64,000 nt of DNA. Source: Symsagittifera roscoffensis. Taxonomy: Eukaryota > Xenacoelomorpha > Acoela > Convolutidae. The position numbers and the translations under genes were made by a program. Within the stretch, counting starts at the first letter, position 1. Each line of letters starts with the position of its first letter. This document shows positions 55,107 through 64,000 of the stretch, piece after piece. The notes under the pieces were generated by a model that made no database searches, was not told the origin of the DNA, and saw nothing but the letters and a program-made list of their open reading frames with translations. The DNA lies in assembly GCF_963678635.1 (NCBI RefSeq), contig NC_087064.1, positions 34,820,369-34,884,368 on the forward strand. The letters run 5' to 3'.

Positions 55107-55474
55107 TTCGAGTCGTGCTTGAAATTGTTTGTGTTTGAGGAAATTTGAGATTTCCTGGCTCGTTTACAATTAGACTGTGGTTTGTCTTTGTTTTCAACAG
55201 TATCAGAAATTTCACTTATTTGCGCTCGGATTGACTTTCCCGATTTTAGTAATTTTGAAAATTCATCGCCGCTTAAGGAAAGTCTTTGTACATATTCAAA
55301 TTCAGCGCATTCAGTTGCTTTTTTGAAAACTTTCAGGAATACATAAGTTCCAGTTTGGTCATATGTTTTCAATGTAGCACGCACTAATCTTTTACTGTTT
55401 TCCGAAATATCGAAATAGCAGTCGCCAAAATCTTTATCTGCATTTGCTGTGGTGCTTGTTTTGGTTTTATTCAT
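55103..55474 (-). CDS. PC4-like small DNA-binding protein candidate
   Basis: The product has 123 residues. A beta-rich core (FDISENSKRLVRATLKTY, YVFLKVFKK) leads to LSLSGDEFSKLLKSGKSI, which resembles the strand-plus-helix end of PC4-type single-stranded DNA-binding domains. A basic, Ser/Asn-rich tail follows. Its stop overlaps the Rep-like start region by 4 nt. It is the first gene of the leftward set. Alternative: an unrelated small protein. Confidence 0.45.
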   Translation of the reverse strand: MNKTKTSTTANADKDFGDCYFDISENSKRLVRATLKTYDQTGTYVFLKVFKKATECAEFEYVQRLSLSGDEFSKLLKSGKSIRAQISEISDTVENKDKPQSNCKRARKSQISSNTNNFKHDSN

Positions 55475-55927
55475 TGTAACGAGTAAATTTTCAAACTAAC
55501 TTGATTTAAAACTGAATAGAAAGAAATGAATGGTTCCGATTGATTGTATATGTCTGCAAAAGAAAGCGTTGTATCTATTTTAATTTATATACACATGTAT
55601 TTTATATGGCAAAGATATTGGATTGCAATTTGGTTCAAATGGATTAGTATTTTGTGCATGTACAACTGATAAGAATTTCTATGGGTGTCAAAGGTCACAA
55701 TGTTTAAACGTTATTTTTGATACAAGCTATTTGTTTGAATGTAATTTAGATAAACATAGAATACCATGCAAGGTAACATAAACATTTTACACGCCCTCCC
55801 TTATTAAACTGAATAAAAACGACATAGGAGGTCTTGAAATTTCTAATTTTAGAAGAACCAATCCCTATTTTAATCTCTTGAGGCGTTTTCACAATTCATT
55901 TCAGTTTCTTTTCTTTCCGCGTTACGT
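55475..55927. promoter_or_regulatory. Divergent intergenic region
   Basis: The 450 bp separate the leftward block from the rightward ORF at 55,928. It should contain promoters for both. The region is AT-rich with TATA-like TTTATATACACATG near 55,587, but no site is certain. Confidence 0.4.
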
Positions 55928-56593
55928 TTGTCTTTTTCTTCCAACTTTTCTTCAAAAATGCCTTGTTATCTTATTGCCGGATATTCCAATTACGAAAGAA
56001 GTATTTTTTATGAAACTGTTCACGGTAATTTTGTAGCAATAATTAACGAAGAAAAAAGTTTCAATTCTGATGAGTGGACTTGTACACATCACATTATGAT
56101 TCCTAAAAATTTTTTACATTTATTCAGTAAACTTTCCTTAAAAAATTCGAAGAAAGACGAAGAACTGAATATAAAGTATTTGAGTTACCTTACAAACTCT
56201 GGTAAATATACGGATCCTGACGAGCCTCTTGCTCTTCAGGTTGATATTTCGACTTTATCAAAACCAGTTAAAAAAATTTTGTATAAATACGATTGTGATG
56301 TTACTCCGATGTGTGAAAACCAGTTAGAATACTTTGAAGAAATTGAATTTTTTGATCGTTTATGGGGAATGGAACAGATTGAATCACCATTGCTAGTTAC
56401 GTCGAAAGCTGATCCTTCTCCTACAGTGTCACCATGGCTTGATGAACCAGATTCTACAACTGCAACTCGCACCCCCGAAGCGACAGTGAGTAATCAAATG
56501 GAAAATTTGACTCCTTCTCTGTGCCTTGCACCAAAGAAAAAGAAAAAGATAACAACACTAGAAAAAGCTCAGGAGTATTTAGACCTTATTTAA
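55928..56593 (+). CDS. Unknown rightward Polinton ORF
   Basis: The frame has 221 codons with no damage. A more likely start is the ATG at 55,958 (AAAATGCC), giving 211 residues. The first ~140 residues look folded (PCYLIAGYSNYERSIFYETV, DEWTCTHHIMIPKNFLHLF). A Ser/Thr/Pro-rich linker and a KKKKKITTLEKAQEYLDLI tail follow. I recognise no domain. It is among the few long intact frames in the element. Confidence 0.55.
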   Translation: MSFSSNFSSKMPCYLIAGYSNYERSIFYETVHGNFVAIINEEKSFNSDEWTCTHHIMIPKNFLHLFSKLSLKNSKKDEELNIKYLSYLTNSGKYTDPDEPLALQVDISTLSKPVKKILYKYDCDVTPMCENQLEYFEEIEFFDRLWGMEQIESPLLVTSKADPSPTVSPWLDEPDSTTATRTPEATVSNQMENLTPSLCLAPKKKKKITTLEKAQEYLDLI

Positions 56594-57633
56594 CTTTATT
56601 GAACTGTTGTTGCGTTTGATTGATTTTAATTTGGTTTTATTGTGTATAAAGATTTAAACTTGAAACTCAGATTGATATTTAATAGATTTCATTTGGTGTC
56701 CTCATGTATAAACATTTTGTAAATTAAAACTCTCAAACTCTTAATGCTTTACTTATCAAGTTGCTAGGAAAAGAAGAGCATAATAAGTCATTTTATAACC
56801 GAATGTTCGACAAGTCTTCAATCAAAATACAAAAAAGAACTTGAATTTTAAAATCTCGGAAAAATGTTGAAAATTTTCATCTCGTAAACTTGAGATCCTA
56901 TAGTCTTTAGACCTCTGATCAAAATTAATTAACTGGTCGTGAGCAGTATTTTGATATATTTCACGACTATGTTCAGACCATTCACTGAAGAGATACAGAC
57001 ATTTCATTTTCGAAAAGCCTCATCCTATATCAATTTTCTAACTTTTTGTTACACGGTCCGAATATTGTCTTCCGACCACTCATTTTGCTTCTCTCGGCGA
57101 GCTGGACATTTTTGAGCTAGGGTGCCGACACTGTACAACATCTAGTTTGGGAGATCATCATTTTTTTTGTACAAATTTTATATTTTTTTTTCAAGTTTGG
57201 TTTCTATTTTTTTTTTGCGGAAACATATAAATTGCTCTATGGATTGTTAAAATGTGACCTAAGTGAGAGACGTTAAGTCTTCGATGAAATGTTTGGGAAA
57301 GTGTGAACATGATAATGTATATATGATAATGTTTGAGGTACATGTTTTGTTTAAGAAATTAATATTTTTTCTTCTTTTACCTTATTCACGGTTAATTAGT
57401 CTTCACCATGTCTAATGAGTTTTTTTTACTTTGCAACATTGATGGTTTGTGAGTCTTTATACCAAAAGACATGTTGTAGTCTATTCAGTTCACATGTTCA
57501 AGCCATTAATAAGAAATCGAAAATATATATTTTTTTAGAATATTGTTATTAATGTTTAACAATTTAATTAATGTATTGTCTCTTTTAATTGATTTTTGTA
57601 GATTGAAACCGATCGGAAGAAACAATATTTGAT
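56594..57633. other. One-kilobase gap with no recognised gene
   Basis: The gap is AT-rich with T-homopolymers. A 61-codon minus-strand frame (56,822-57,007) lacks any domain and is probably chance. Confidence 0.4.
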
Positions 57634-58027
57634 CATGATAACGAATAAATTCTTTATTTAATTAGAATTTACAAGTTATTGGCAATCAAAACTTTTGGCG
57701 GGACTTTTAAATTAAATTCAAATTTTGACGGGCGATTGCCGTTTAAACTTAAATTTGAGCGGGATTACATGTAGCATATTTTCAAATTCATCCAATCCCA
57801 TGAAGTCGTGTTATGTATTTGAAAGTTTGCACATGATAACGAATAAATTCAATATTTATTTAGATTTTACAAATTATTGGCAATCAAAACTTTTGGCGGG
57901 ACTTTTAAACTGAATTCAAATTTTGGCGGGCGATTGCCGTTTAAACTCAAATTTGAGCGGGATTACATGTAGCATATTTTCAAATTCAACCAATCCCATG
58001 AAGTCGTGTTATGTATTTGAAAATTTG
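57634..58027 (+). promoter_or_regulatory. Two 198-bp tandem repeats with TGGCGGG motifs upstream of polymerase
   Basis: The two units are about 95% identical. They carry TTTTGGCGGG at 57,693, 57,892 and 57,921, plus near-matches (TTTTGACGGGCG, TTGAGCGGGA). The motif resembles E2F sites (TTTGGCGGGAA). Frames inside the repeats (from 57,725 and 57,923) are open only because they lack stops. Confidence 0.55.
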
Positions 58028-58078
58028 TTCAAATACGAATTTTATTTGCAAACTTCTATTTCTCTGGAACACTTGATA

Positions 58079-60050
58079 ATGAATCCTGCAAAATACAAAT
58101 GTAATTTTTGTCCAATACTTTTCACATTTAAAACTAACCGAACCAGACATGAACGAAATTTTCATGCTATGGAAAAAGGTATTCCAATTTACATGTGTAA
58201 TGATTGCCCTTTCACATCGTTATTGTTATCTTCTCTTGAACAACATTTTATTTCAACTCATGAGAGCATAGCCAATTTATGTGAATATTGTAATTTAGGC
58301 TTTGTTTCTAACAATGAACTCAATAACCATATGATTACTCTTCATAGTTTACCTGTCGCTACTAGTAACAATACTGCATCCATCAGCAAAAACGAAACAA
58401 TTGTCCCAAACATGAATGTGAATGACATTGAATTACATGAATCTGCTTTCAATGGTACCCTGAAAACTTTTCTTATTCCTGGTGATGATAGTGTAGATAT
58501 ATTAGAATTTATGTCTAAGCACAAAGAACAAATCCAAAATTTGATTTTGGCAAACGGTTTCCAATGGCCCCAAAAAGTTCAATTTTCATTAAATTTGAGT
58601 TTACAAAAACCGTCAGTGATCAATGACGAAGATCTGAACAACCCCACTCAAAATGAGCTTGTTGACATTTATGTTAATTCCCTTATGGTTCCGATTCTAT
58701 CCGACGGACTTGCGGATGGAACGTTTTATGAAATGGTCGATAGAATGCAATCGGTGCTTCATTCATTTGCTTCACACGGAAGCGGATGGGTTTTACATCA
58801 AGTGGTTAGGTTGTTTATCAAATTTGGTAAAATGAATCTCATTCGAGGGTCATCACATATAAAATTACCATCAAAAATTGCAAAATCCAGTCATTTAATT
58901 AATATTCGCAACCATGATGACCATGACTGTTTTAATCTTTGTTTTACTGATGCTTATCACCTTCATTATCGTTTGAATTTAATTGTTGGAAGATACGAAG
59001 ATCCAGCTGCTGAAAAAACATGCCCTGCAACTTACAGAACGAGCAACGCTAAAAAACCAATCGGTGAGTTTCCAACCCCAATGAGTTTCAGAGATATACC
59101 CGAATTTGAACTTTTGAACAAATTTCGTGTCAATGTGTTTCTTTATGAAAAAGGAGACTTGGTGCCTATGTTGATATCAAAAAATGAGTCTGAAGATACA
59201 TTCAGTATGGATCTTTTGTTGTTATTTGAGCCGGGTAAACATCATTTCGTCTTAATAACTAACCTTTTAAGATTCATATGTGAAATCAAAAGTTATAAAT
59301 TCCGGACCTTCATGCGCCTGTGTCGGAACTGTTTTCACATAAGTTATAGCGAAGAAGCAAACAAGATGCATCAAAGATCATGCAAAGAACATGAACCTGC
59401 AGTAATAAAAATGCCATCTGCTGAAGATGGAAGCAATAAATACAAATTCAACAACTATGCAGCACTTAGTTTTGTTCCTGTCGTTATCTACTTCGATTTC
59501 GAATCGTTTTTGAAACCTGTAACCACATGCAATAACAACCCGAACACTTCGTCGTCTAGGATCTTAGAAAAACATGAACCCTCTGGTTACTCTCTGTGTA
59601 CTCTCTGCGTACTTCTTTGATTTAAACAGTAGTGAAAAATGTATACCAAAATTCATCGAGCAGTTACACATACTAGCAAAACAAATCTACCAACAAAAAA
59701 ATCGATACCCAAACTATATTGGCAATCAATCTATCCTGAAGCAGGATGAAGCCACCTCATGCTGGTTGTGCCTAGCAGAGTTTGTTGAAGGTGAAACAAA
59801 ATGTTTGGACCACTGTCACTACAGTGGTGAATTCCTAGGGTGGGCGCACTCAAAGTGTAACCTAGCGCGACGAAAGGTGCGATATACACCAGTTGTTGGA
59901 CACAATATACAAAATTATGATCTTCACCATATTTGTTTGGCCTTGGGTGAGTTGGAACCAACGAGCACGATCCAAGTCATACCCGCAACAGATGAGAAGT
60001 ATATCTCACTAAGCATTGGTGTATTGGTTGACACTTACACGCGTGTCACT
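58079..60050 (+). pseudogene. Protein-primed DNA polymerase B, N-terminal part
   Basis: The likely start is MNPAKYKCNFC at 58,079. Three C2H2-like fingers come first (YKCNFCPILF, YMCNDCPFTS, NLCEYCNLGF). Next comes the conserved N-terminal domain (GSGWVLHQVVRLFIKFG, FRVNVFLYEKGDLVPML). Exo motif I is VIYFDFESFLKPV. A frameshift lies near 59,575-59,620, after which the frame from 59,574 continues. It has an HNH-like zinc insert (CWLCLAEF, KCLDHCHYSGEFLGWAHSKC) and Exo II (VVGHNIQNYDLHHICL). The gene then stops at the junction near 60,050. All polymerase palm motifs are missing, so this copy cannot replicate DNA. Confidence 0.82.
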
Positions 60051-60071
60051 TACACACGTTGACACTTACTT
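60028..60071. other. Fusion junction between two Polinton copies
   Basis: CACTTACAC-type motifs occur three times in a row around a palindrome ACACGCGTGT. To the left is polymerase B in plus orientation. To the right is the integrase N-terminal region in minus orientation, matching 51,390 onward. The small repeats could be templated filler DNA from break repair or remnants of terminal repeats. Confidence 0.7.
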
Positions 60072-60357
60072 TTTCTGATTCATCATCACCATCACCACTG
60101 AAATTAGTAAGTGCAGATAAATTTCTTTTGCGAAGATTTGGTACTAGATTACTAGGGGTTAAAGGAATAGGAGATGTTGGGTTTAATGGTGGTGGAGAGT
60201 CACGGCTGATATTTCGTTCTCGAAATCGTTGTATGTAATTGAGTTGAGATGATTTGTCGTTAATTAATGGGTTATGAAGGATTTGAGATTGTGGTGCAGT
60301 TTTTTCATCTGGAGCATATGTTTTTCGAGGAATGAGGATGAATTCTTCAGCATACAT
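60072..60357 (-). pseudogene. Integrase N-terminal fragment, copy 2
   Basis: The fragment starts MYAEEFILIPRKTYA as in copy 1 and stays open for about 95 codons until the junction. The catalytic part is lost. Confidence 0.75.
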
Positions 60358-60367
60358 GCCTGAGGTT

Positions 60368-60664
60368 CTAGTTTTTCAGGTAAATGTAAAACGATTCTCC
60401 GATTGATTTAACCAGTGAAATATTGTTTGCCAAAATTTTTCGTTTTTCTCGAATACTAAACTTAGGGTCAACAATTTTTTCAAATGGTACTTTCTTACTC
60501 TCGATGAAACTTTTGTTGGCTGGAACTTGTCCCAGAAAAACATTTACAAAACAATCGCAGAGAAATCTAATAAAATTTGAATCAGCTCCTGTCAAAATTG
60601 ATCTACATTGGTGACTATTGAGCATTTGCTTCAATATACATAATTCTTTCTCTTTCATTTTCAA
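60368..60664 (-). CDS. Small conserved Polinton ORF, copy 2
   Basis: The product has 98 residues and is nearly identical to 51,674-51,970 (for example GQVP for GHVP). No function is known to me. Confidence 0.55.
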   Translation of the reverse strand: MKMKEKELCILKQMLNSHQCRSILTGADSNFIRFLCDCFVNVFLGQVPANKSFIESKKVPFEKIVDPKFSIREKRKILANNISLVKSIGESFYIYLKN

Positions 60665-61307
60665 GAGATGTGATAACTGCTTTTGAGGATGGTAAATAGA
60701 AATTGGTTGGTGATGGTGGAACTATGTTTGACGAATAACGAAGATATTCTGAAGTTTTGGGATCCAAGTCTATCAACAGATGACCGAAATCTTCTTTCGT
60801 TGCCAACTGATACGCATGACGGAGGAATTTTGCATTATTCAATTGTCTGCCTAATTAATCAATTTGTTGAATGTCTCGAGGTGATTTGAACAAAATTAGG
60901 TGAGTTGTATTCAAATCTATTGTACGTGATTGCTTACTTTGCTGAAATAAATTGTGCTTGACATAAATAACATGAACATTTTTATGTCGGCCTGCTGTAG
61001 CTAATTTAACAAAATCTTTTTCATTAAAAATTTCTTCACAGGTATCATCAAAGACAATCATGCAATCCCGTAAGTTATTAACAATTTCAAAGCTGGACAA
61101 TTTTATAAATTCAATATCAAATTTGTTGTGAGAAACAAAGGAACGGTATTTGGGTTGATCGTGAAGATAAAAATAAAATATTTTGTTATACGATGGATAG
61201 AATGTACCTTTGAGAAGCATTTGAAAAATTAAATCAGTTTCGCCAGATCCCGAGGGACCTGAAACGGACATAAACAGACGATCTTTTGTTGAAATGATCT
61301 TATTCAT
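60615..61307 (-). pseudogene. Packaging ATPase, copy 2, single in-frame stop
   Basis: The frame is intact from ATG at 61,307 except for TAA at 60,855-60,857, after which the same frame continues to 60,615. It has SGPSGSGETDLIF (Lys to Glu in Walker A), CMIVFDDTCEEIF, HNLFQQSKQSRTI and FKSPRD. The frameshifts of copy 1 are absent, while the TAA and the Lys-to-Glu change are shared. They therefore predate the copy split. Confidence 0.82.
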
Positions 61308-61309
61308 TA

Positions 61310-61636
61310 TTATAACTTGGGATTGGGTAACATGTAACCAACTGTACTGGATAGTATTGAAAGCCAAATGGCAGTCTCGTCACAACTAAGATTGTAAAAA
61401 GACAATTTTGAAATAGATAAAGAGAGCAAAATGAAAATGAAACAGACTTGTGTGAAAAAGACAACTTCTGCAGACGGAAGAGAAACAGAATTACAAAATT
61501 TCCAAGATCTGTTTTCGTGAGATAAAGACTGTTCGACACCACCAATGTCTACAAAGTCGCAATCATTGTTCTCGACAGTGGTGGCTTCTTCAATTTCCAT
61601 GTTTACTGGAAGACTTTTTTTGCTTATTTGTATCAA
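61310..61636 (-). CDS. Two-segment membrane protein, copy 2
   Basis: The product has 108 residues and matches 52,614-52,940 with minimal changes. It ends two bases before the ATPase start. Confidence 0.6.
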   Translation of the reverse strand: MIQISKKSLPVNMEIEEATTVENNDCDFVDIGGVEQSLSHENRSWKFCNSVSLPSAEVVFFTQVCFIFILLSLSISKLSFYNLSCDETAIWLSILSSTVGYMLPNPKL

Positions 61637-61886
61637 GGTTGATAGTTACAACTGCATACCAATCGCCTTTTTTTCTCTCTGATCTATTGCCGTTTGGTTT
61701 GTATTTTATTATATATCTTACTATGTTTTTGTCTGTCAGAAGTATCCGAACAATTTTTTCTACGTTTCCGGTACTGATTTCGTCTAATAACTCTTTTGGT
61801 AAATTCTCACCTGTTAAACTCACATTTTGTGTGTTTTCTTTTGGCAAAAATATTTTTTTGAAATTTTGAATTTTCAAACACGACAT
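61590..61886 (-). CDS. Small paralogous ORF, copy 2
   Basis: The product has 98 residues and equals 52,894-53,190 apart from about one residue. It is a paralogue of the neighbouring ORF at 61,985. Confidence 0.5.
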   Translation of the reverse strand: MSCLKIQNFKKIFLPKENTQNVSLTGENLPKELLDEISTGNVEKIVRILLTDKNIVRYIIKYKPNGNRSERKKGDWYAVVTINLDTNKQKKSSSKHGN

Positions 61887-61984
61887 GTTAGCAACTAGTA
61901 ATCACACAAGAACAAAAGAAAATGAAAACAATCAATAAATATATTTATTATGATTCACAAAACTTGGCATATATATGTGATTTG

Positions 61985-62212
61985 TCATTTCGGTTCAACA
62001 GGCAAATCAACTCCTCGTTCAATGAAGAAAAACTCATATTTTGTGAATTTGTCATGGTTGCAATTAGATTTGAACTTAACAACAAAATGAGCAGCAACTC
62101 TGATAGTGGCTTGAACTAAATCTATTTCCTCAACGTTATCAGTTTTGACTAATTCTTTGAGTTCAGCTGGAAGCTGATGGTCATGCAAATGGATTTGTCT
62201 TCTCTCTCCCAA
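61985..62212 (-). CDS. Small paralogous ORF, copy 2, second member
   Basis: The product has 75 residues (LPAELKELVKTDNVEEI). It overlaps the end of the next upstream ORF by 32 nt in another frame. Confidence 0.45.
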   Translation of the reverse strand: MGERRQIHLHDHQLPAELKELVKTDNVEEIDLVQATIRVAAHFVVKFKSNCNHDKFTKYEFFFIERGVDLPVEPK

Positions 62213-62525
62213 CTGAGGTTACAGCCCTTCCAGGTTGAGATTGAATAACGGAATTGACTGGCGAAATTCCTGGAGTCAGGACATTGTACAGGTGAAAGTA
62301 GTCAAGAACTGTAAAAAATTTCCGTAAATTGTCGATTTCGATATCGTTCAGTGTAATTTGTTCGAGTTTTTGCAGGAGTGGTTTTCCTCGACAATCTAAT
62401 ATGCCTGTCCGCCTAAGAGTAACTTTAATTCTTGGTGTTAAATTGTTTTCAGGACTCTGATTAGTCATTGAAGCGTAAGCCACCAAATTTGGAGATAAGG
62501 TTGTTTGCATCATTGGACAGTTCAT
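62181..62525 (-). CDS. Unknown Polinton ORF, copy 2
   Basis: The product has 114 residues and is longer than in copy 1, ending GRAVTSVGREKTNPFA. No domain is recognised. A ~36-bp stretch upstream of the start differs between the copies. Confidence 0.4.
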   Translation of the reverse strand: MNCPMMQTTLSPNLVAYASMTNQSPENNLTPRIKVTLRRTGILDCRGKPLLQKLEQITLNDIEIDNLRKFFTVLDYFHLYNVLTPGISPVNSVIQSQPGRAVTSVGREKTNPFA

Positions 62526-62639
62526 TTTCTACGTGTACAAAGCTTTAATAATTGATGCGAGGGAAGTAAATGAGAATGTCGTTTGCAAATATGTTTTTCT
62601 TGACCCAATAACTGTTCAATCTTTGGGCAGCCAATATCT

Positions 62640-63452
62640 TCCAAATTTGTCACGGGTAATTTCAAGTATTCAGCTAATAAAACAGATTTTTGTGTACCTT
62701 TAGCAAAAAAAATGGGAATTTGGGATCCTCAAACGAATGCTGTCAAAAATTTGATCCAAGTATGAGTAAGGGTATTCACCTTCGTCCCAACGAAGCCCGT
62801 GTAGAAATTTAGATACCCAATTGTACGCTTTTTTCTCTTCTTTTGATGAACTATTGAATTGAACTGGTGGCAGAAAATGAATTGTATCAATTGTATTAGC
62901 AGAGCAAACGGAAAGTTTCTTTATGATCAAAGGTTTCTTGCCACATTTAAATCCTTCAATATCTAAAATAATGAGATGGTTGAAAAACAATTTTTTAGTT
63001 TTCTTTCTTTGGGTTAACATGACTTTCACTCAACATTCCAACAAACGAAATAACTTTGGTTTGAATGTTTTAAGAAATAAGCAAAACGCAATACCTGTCA
63101 CGTGACCCAGGTAACAGTTTTTTATTGGACAAGGCAAAACATATGTGTACCCAGGACCGGTATGATTTTTTTCTTGCAAATATCCCGCTGCGTCATGCAA
63201 TATAGCATGTATCCTAAGAAATTTGAAATGTTTCAAGTGTTTGTCGAGCGAAGAATTGTCTATTCCAATTAAACCACCATATGGTCTGTTTTTCAAAACA
63301 AAATCCAAATTAATATCAGCATCCAAATACAAACAAGTGGCTAAAAAATACTGAAATCTGACTGATTTGTCTGGATATTGTGATTTTAAGTCTATAAAAC
63401 TTTCATGAATGAGTTTTAAATCGAAAGTTGAAATCATGTTTACTGAACTCAA
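62640..63452 (-). pseudogene. DEDD-exonuclease-like gene, copy 2
   Basis: A complete N-terminus is present here (start 63,452). Exon 1 ends at 63,095; a likely intron of 132 nt occupies 63,094-62,963 with the same borders as in copy 1. Exon 2 starts DIEGFKCGKKP. A one-base expansion of an A-run near 62,705-62,711 shifts the frame before the KGTQKSVLLAEYL block, so the C-terminal part is broken here but open in copy 1. Confidence 0.5.
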
Positions 63453-63471
63453 TATAATAGAAAAGTATCAA

Positions 63472-64000
63472 TTAAAAATTAACTTTCTCTTCAACAATAA
63501 ATTTCACAAATAGCACATCAGTATCTACATCAAGTTTTCCATATCCACTTGTGAAAATATCCATTATTTTACAAAAAGCGGCAGAATGGGGTCCATTAAT
63601 TAAACTTTCAAATCTTTTCAAAGTTTCTGTATTCATCTCATCTGTTTGAACATGTCTGCTTTCTGTATGTTTCTTTGAAACTGAAGTCGAAATTCTTACG
63701 GATTTGTTTGACGACGACGATGCAGCAGGCGTAACTGTATTATCAATTCGTTTCTGTCCCCCAACGGCCGGAGATTTTTTGTAAACGTTTTGATTTGGTG
63801 AAGTTTGTTTGTTAGATGATGTTGCAGAAAGCAATAAATTGGGTAAACTTTTTTTGATTGCAGTGAAATCTAACAAATCGAGATTGGCTGCAACAGGTTG
63901 TGCTGCAACAGGTTGTGCTGAATAAGTGAGAGCCAGTTTAAGCTTGTCAAATAACTCACCGTTTCCTTTGACATCTTTAGCAGGAGAAACTAAGTATTTG
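63472..64000 (-). pseudogene. Rep-like protein C-terminal part, runs off window
   Basis: The open frame 63,876-63,472 (LDFTAIKKSLPNLLLSATSS, then RFESLINGPHSAAFCKIMDI) is the C-terminal region that copy 1 has lost by deletion. It is Ser/Lys-rich and then helical. A 15-bp tandem duplication (CAACAGGTTGTGCTG) at about 63,891-63,920 distinguishes it from copy 1. The nuclease motifs would lie beyond the window end, so whether this copy is broken cannot be judged. Confidence 0.45.

Larger units (their letters stand above)
46903..60062. mobile_element. Decayed Polinton/Maverick (adintovirus-like) element, copy 1
   Basis: The hallmark set is present: adenain-like protease, major capsid, penton/pX-like, retroviral-type integrase, packaging ATPase and protein-primed DNA polymerase B. 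The pair next to each other corresponds to C. elegans F54H12.2 (capsid-like) and F54H12.3 (integrase). Most genes carry frameshifts or stops. Terminal inverted repeats are not recognised on either side, and the right side is cut inside polymerase B at about 60,050. Structural genes run leftward; the polymerase runs rightward. Confidence 0.85.
60072..64000 (-). mobile_element. Polinton copy 2, partial
   Basis: The block is direct and about 98% identical to 51,391-54,660 at an offset near 8,695 bp. It then continues with ~500 bp that copy 1 has lost and runs off the window. The protease, capsid, penton and most of the integrase are absent on its left. Confidence 0.9.

Overview
This window is AT-rich animal nuclear DNA, probably from an invertebrate. 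It holds one host gene with spliceosomal introns and several large mobile or virus-derived blocks. The host gene is of the nose-resistant-to-fluoxetine (NRF-6) acyltransferase type, a family expanded in nematodes and arthropods. The capsid and integrase remnants match the C. elegans F54H12.2/F54H12.3 pair, which is Maverick/Polinton-derived. I cannot name the species.

Layout. (1) 1-3.7 kb: a diverged solo LTR, a hairpin-ended dispersed repeat and a broken Ty3/Gypsy integrase fragment with its polypurine tract and 3' LTR start. (2) 3.8-5.9 kb, minus strand: four exons of the NRF-like gene, whose 3' exons are not in the window. (3) 6.2-7.6 kb: a TCGAC-rich minisatellite with a 628-bp higher-order duplication. 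(4) 8.6-23.7 kb: three tandem copies of a ~5.17-kb non-coding unit. The array has the exact structure expected from one unequal crossover, which I place within about 75 bp. Two copies carry a 414-bp MITE with an 8-bp target duplication, and the third keeps the empty site. (5) 24,236-43,092: an 18.9-kb LTR retrotransposon whose 408-bp LTRs differ at one position.

The LTR element is the most striking object. It has a small basic ORF, then a 2,110-codon Gag-protease-RT-RNase H frame. Integrase is open in a different (+1) frame starting inside the end of pol. Two short membrane ORFs follow, overlapped by ATGA, then a 378-codon open frame with no ATG at all. After that come an 872-residue envelope-like glycoprotein (chuvirus-like N-terminal pattern, PTAP late motif in its tail) and a 599-residue protein of unknown function. 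The 3' untranslated region has a consensus intron. The LTR carries a CUUG-tetraloop hairpin with compensatory changes in the diverged solo LTR.

(6) 43.1-46.9 kb: repeat remnants. (7) 46.9-60.06 kb: a Polinton/Maverick (adintovirus-like) element in decay. Minus-strand genes from right to left are a PC4-like protein, a HUH-nuclease-like Rep, a DEDD-exonuclease-like gene with an intron, small ORFs, a two-segment membrane protein, the packaging ATPase, a small conserved ORF, integrase, penton/pX-like, major capsid and adenain-like protease. On the plus strand are an unknown ORF and protein-primed DNA polymerase B. (8) 60.07-64.0 kb: a second, direct, ~98% identical partial Polinton copy fused to the truncated polymerase through repetitive junction DNA. 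Both copies share the same in-frame stop and altered Walker A lysine in the ATPase.

Family names rest on motif recognition by eye. Nothing was searched against a database.
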